From Gigantopelta aegis (lineage: Eukaryota > Mollusca > Gastropoda > Neomphalida > Peltospiridae), in the NCBI RefSeq assembly GCF_016097555.1, contig NC_054712.1:45397188-45461187 (forward strand): 64,000 nucleotides of DNA, in the 5' to 3' direction. The translations under genes and the position numbers were made by a program. Below are positions 61,161 to 64,000 of this stretch, piece by piece (the stretch's first letter is position 1; every line of letters begins with the position of its first letter). Under the pieces are notes generated by a model. That model ran no database searches, had not been told where the DNA came from, and saw only the letters and a program-made list of their open reading frames with translations.

Positions 61161-61535
61161 ATAGGTTTCCTTTTTGTGATAGAGTGGGATGCTGAATTCT
61201 AAATGACACGTTTTAAAAATGTGGAATTCTTGTTTTGATTCTGTATCATTACTGCTTGCAGTTTTAATTTGTAATCAAAATGCGTTTGATGTTAGCTCAG
61301 TGTTTTCGCTAGTACATTCATTTATCAAAATAAACTAATTATTAGTCCCAGGTTTATGGAACTTCATTTCGTAACGTAGAACATCTATTATGAATATAGG
61401 GATGTTAATTTTAATTTTAACATATATTTATGTTGTTTCTTAATTAAACATTTTAGTTCAACATATTGTAGAGAACTTGATTACTCTTGAGTTCCTCGGT
61501 GGATCTATTCATCTGACTTGTTGTTTTTTCTCGCT
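61161..61535. other. No gene seen
   Basis: AT-rich intergenic DNA. Confidence 0.5.
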
Positions 61536-61745
61536 CCAACCAGTGTACGACAACTGATCAAAGGCCGTGGTATGTGCTCTCCTGTCTGTGGAAAAGTGCG
61601 TATAAAAGAACCCAAGCTGCATTAGGAAAAATGTAGGTTTCCTCTAATGACCACGAGTACAAATTACCAATTGTTTGACATCCAGTTGCCGATAAATAAT
61701 TAATCAATGAGCTCTAGTGGTGTCGTTAAACAAAACATCTTCTAA
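61536..61745 (+). mobile_element. SINE 3' part
   Basis: CTCCAACCAGTGTACGACAA, AGGCCGTGGTATGTGCTCTC, CTAGTGGTGTCGTTAAACAA. The head is missing. Confidence 0.85.
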
Positions 61746-61789
61746 CTTTAATCATGAGTTCTACATGACATTAAATCGTATTAAAAAAT

Positions 61790-62174
61790 CAATTAGCTTT
61801 TTTAATCATGCAATGAGATAAGCGACATCAAATTAGTTTAAGACGAGCGAGATATTTAATACACTTGTTAAATATTTCATAACGTTGTGTTTTTTATTAT
61901 GGCTAGACGGTGTTAACTGCAATGCAATTTATTAAAATCTCCACTAGTGTTTCTTCCGCTAGTTAACATATGACTAATATAATCAATCGTTAGGACTGAC
62001 ATATACATATAGATAATATATATAGTCGCCTTTATATCCTGATCCAGACGGTCTGTCTGTGCGTTAATACTAGTTTGTACAAGGACAGGTTTCTTATCGG
62101 GACATGCAGTACTCACCAGGCACGAGTATGCGGCTGCTGGCGGTGACCCTGTGTTGTATTAGAGTAATGCTGAG
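61790..62174 (+). CDS. Exon 1 of a third lectin paralogue (gene 3), partial
   Basis: ATG at 62104 opens MQYSPGTSMRLLAVTLCCIR and VML, 71 nt to the donor AG|GTATGT at 62174, the same length, phase and donor as 29122-29192. The hydrophobic core makes a good signal peptide. 61790-62103 is the matching 5' flank and probable promoter. The later exons lie beyond the window. An internal ATG (62128) would also give a short signal peptide. Confidence 0.65.
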
Positions 62175-62242
62175 GTATGTGTGTATGTGTTTGTGTGTAT
62201 GTGTTTGTGTTAGTTCAGAGATCATCAGAGGTGTAATCACAT

Positions 62243-62300
62243 ACATGCATACATACATACATACATACATACATACATACATACATACATACATACATAC
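62243..62300. repeat. (CATA)n microsatellite
   Basis: About 14 tetranucleotide units directly precede a tRNA-derived SINE. Confidence 0.95.
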
Positions 62301-62470
62301 AGAGCTCAGAGCGCATCGTGGTTAGTCTTGCAATTTGCGGGCGATTCGGTGCCACAGGTTCGAGTCCCAGCAACGGCATGGGACAATTTGTGAGGCCAGA
62401 AAGGATTTAATTATCCCCTGCGCCAGTGCGTTAATATCTATGTATGTAACAGTCAACCTCGACATACATA
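62301..62470 (+). mobile_element. SINE family C (tRNA-derived)
   Basis: The A-box-like GTGGTTAGTCTTGC and a perfect B-box GGTTCGAGTCCC stand 40 bp apart in a tRNA-like head, followed by CAACGGCATGGGACAATTTG and GCCAGAAAGGATTTAATTAT. It ends near GACATACATACA, like the microsatellite at its left. The 3' part differs from families A and B. Confidence 0.7.
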
Positions 62471-62552
62471 CAATATATCAATAATCTACTGTCTAGTAAT
62501 ACACGAAAACAATATTAATTAAACAAGTATGTAATAGAAGTCATAACATTCA

Positions 62553-62855
62553 GGGAAGGACATAGCACAGTGGTAAAGCGCTCGCTTGATGCGCTGTAGG
62601 TCTATGATCGAACCCCGTTAGTGGGCCTGTTCGGCTATTTCTCGTTCCAGTCAGTGCACCGCGACTGGTATATATCAAAGGCCGTGGTATGTTCTATTCG
62701 GTATGTGGGATAATGCATCTAAAAGGTATCTTGCTGCATCTCCTAATCTCCTCTCTAAGACTATATGTCAAATTACCAAATGTTTCACATCCAATAGCCG
62801 ATGATTAATAAATCAATGTGCTCTAGTGGTGTCGTTAAACAAAAAACCACCATAA
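62553..62855 (+). mobile_element. SINE family B, full length
   Basis: Head GGACATAGCACAGTGGTAAA, GCGCTCGCTTGATGCGCTGT, B-box-like GATCGAACCCCG, GGCCTGTTCGGCTATTTCTC, tail CTCTAGTGGTGTCGTTAAAC. Confidence 0.9.
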
Positions 62856-63189
62856 ACATTCATGACGATTATAGTAACTCTACCCAACACTGATTTCAGT
62901 ATAAATTATGAGTCCTGAGGGTCTATGCGGTCATGAATCACTGTCAGGTGCTTTGCCTAGAGAGCACAGCTGATCTTGACTACAATATATGGTTCCAAAT
63001 CCGTCTATAAGAGGACTGCCACTTTATAGAGCCTCGCATCAGCCCAGGCTCCAAAACTCCTTCTACAGCAGCTTCCGGTTGTGTGAATGCGCATGCGGAT
63101 TTCAATATAATATTCCAACGGATGTCAGTTTACAGTAATATTGCTGAAATTATTTTGACTCTTTAGAATTGCCCTATTCAGCGACATAA
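62856..63189. other. No gene seen
   Basis: No supported frame or repeat. Confidence 0.5.
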
Positions 63190-63541
63190 GTTAAAATTAG
63201 TTTTATTTAACGACACCACTAGAGCACGTGTTTTATTAGCCATCGGCTATTGGATGTCAAATATTTGGTAATTCTTACATATAGTCTTAGAAAGGAAACC
63301 ATTCCATATTTCTATTATATGCACTTTCACACAGACAGGGCAGTAAATACCACGGCCTTTGATATACCAGTGGTTCACTGTTTGGGACGAAATGTGCATG
63401 AACCTAGTTTAGATATAGGCACGTAAATAAAATGACTCGACTCGGGGATGTGAAATCCCCCTAACAGAGAATGGGTCCACTGAGGTGATTCGATCCTACG
63501 ACGCAAACAGCCTGGGCGAACGATTTACCGATTCCGCCCCT
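63190..63541 (-). mobile_element. SINE family B, diverged head
   Basis: The tail (TTTTATTTAACGACACCACT) and body are family B on the minus strand. The head region (63400-63541) differs (GGCGGAATCGGTAAATCGTT, GATCGAATCACCTCAGTGG), with a B-box-like TTCGATC, so it may have another tRNA origin. Confidence 0.75.
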
Positions 63542-63703
63542 CAATAACATTTGAGATATACATTTATATTACTGTAAAATGCAAATACACCTGGCGTGTT
63601 CTTGGTTCCCTATACGAGCCCGATATGGTGTCTTCATGTGACACTTTGGCACACGCTATAATTTAGATGATACTGTTTTCTTTGTAAACTATCTTCTTAA
63701 TGT

Positions 63704-64000
63704 CGAAGAGGGCAGGTCGTAGTCCAGTGGTATAGCGTTCGCCTGTTGCGCGGTCGGTCTAGGTTTGATCCCCGTCAATGGGCCCATTTAATACTCGGAC
63801 CAGCCAGTGCACCACCACTGGTGTGTCAAATGCCGTGGTACGTTCTATCCTGTCTGTGGGATTGTGCATATAAAAGAGCCCTTGCTACTAATGGCAACAT
63901 GTAGCGGGTTTCCTCTCCAAGACTATATGTAAGAATTACCAAATATTTGACATCCAATAGCCGATGATTAATAAATCAATGTGCTCTAGTGGTGTCGTGA
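63704..64000 (+). mobile_element. SINE family B, runs to window end
   Basis: Head GGGCAGGTCGTAGTCCAGTG, GTATAGCGTTCGCCTGTTGC, B-box GTTTGATCCCCG, body GCCGTGGTACGTTCTATCCT, tail CTCTAGTGGTGTCGTGA at the edge. Confidence 0.9.

Overview
This is animal nuclear DNA, most likely from a marine mollusc. The evidence is a PAN plus C-type-lectin gene with canonical GT-AG introns, tRNA-derived SINEs of types common in molluscan genomes, decayed Jockey-like LINEs, Tc1/mariner, THAP-DDE (ISL2EU-type) and Mutator-like transposons, a Polinton-type element and many microsatellites. There are no operons, rRNA genes, CRISPR arrays or bacterial features. Most reading frames longer than 60 codons here are transposon pieces, microsatellite translations or shadows.

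Layout. 1-3711: a LINE endonuclease frame runs off the left edge, then a foldback element with arms built of short word repeats, then a Mutator-like transposase relic convergent with a whole His-Cys-box (I-PpoI-like) endonuclease gene. 4680-6640: a SINE, unassigned repeat DNA and paralogous intron sequence. 6638-16249: a PAN exon of a broken lectin paralogue is split by an element that itself holds a solo-LTR fossil and a complete-length THAP/YqaJ DNA transposon (9020-14880) with 34-bp inverted repeats and an AT target duplication. 16310-23042: lectin-intron remains, LINE pieces, an LTR fossil and microsatellites. 23863-28450: a nearly full Tc1/mariner inside a TA microsatellite, a perfect 42-bp hairpin, and a LINE relic on the minus strand.

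29122-57157: the main host gene, assembled here from four exons whose phases match (71+257+186+218 nt = 243 aa): signal peptide, PAN/apple domain, two-exon C-type lectin domain. It is probably a secreted lectin. Its long introns hold MITEs, Tc1 relics, SINEs, a decayed reverse transcriptase, a tandem duplication with a datable MITE insertion, a 1.5-kb foldback, and a 5.6-kb Polinton-type fossil (46353-51992) inserted into one arm of an older MITE. The intron after the third exon starts with a ~38-bp minisatellite whose unit contains the splice donor itself.

57323-64000: SINEs, MITEs (one inside another), and at 62104 the signal-peptide exon of a third lectin paralogue that continues beyond the window. 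The window is therefore a tandem lectin cluster (one broken, one apparently intact, one partial) heavily loaded with nested mobile DNA. All alignments were done by eye; percentages are rough.
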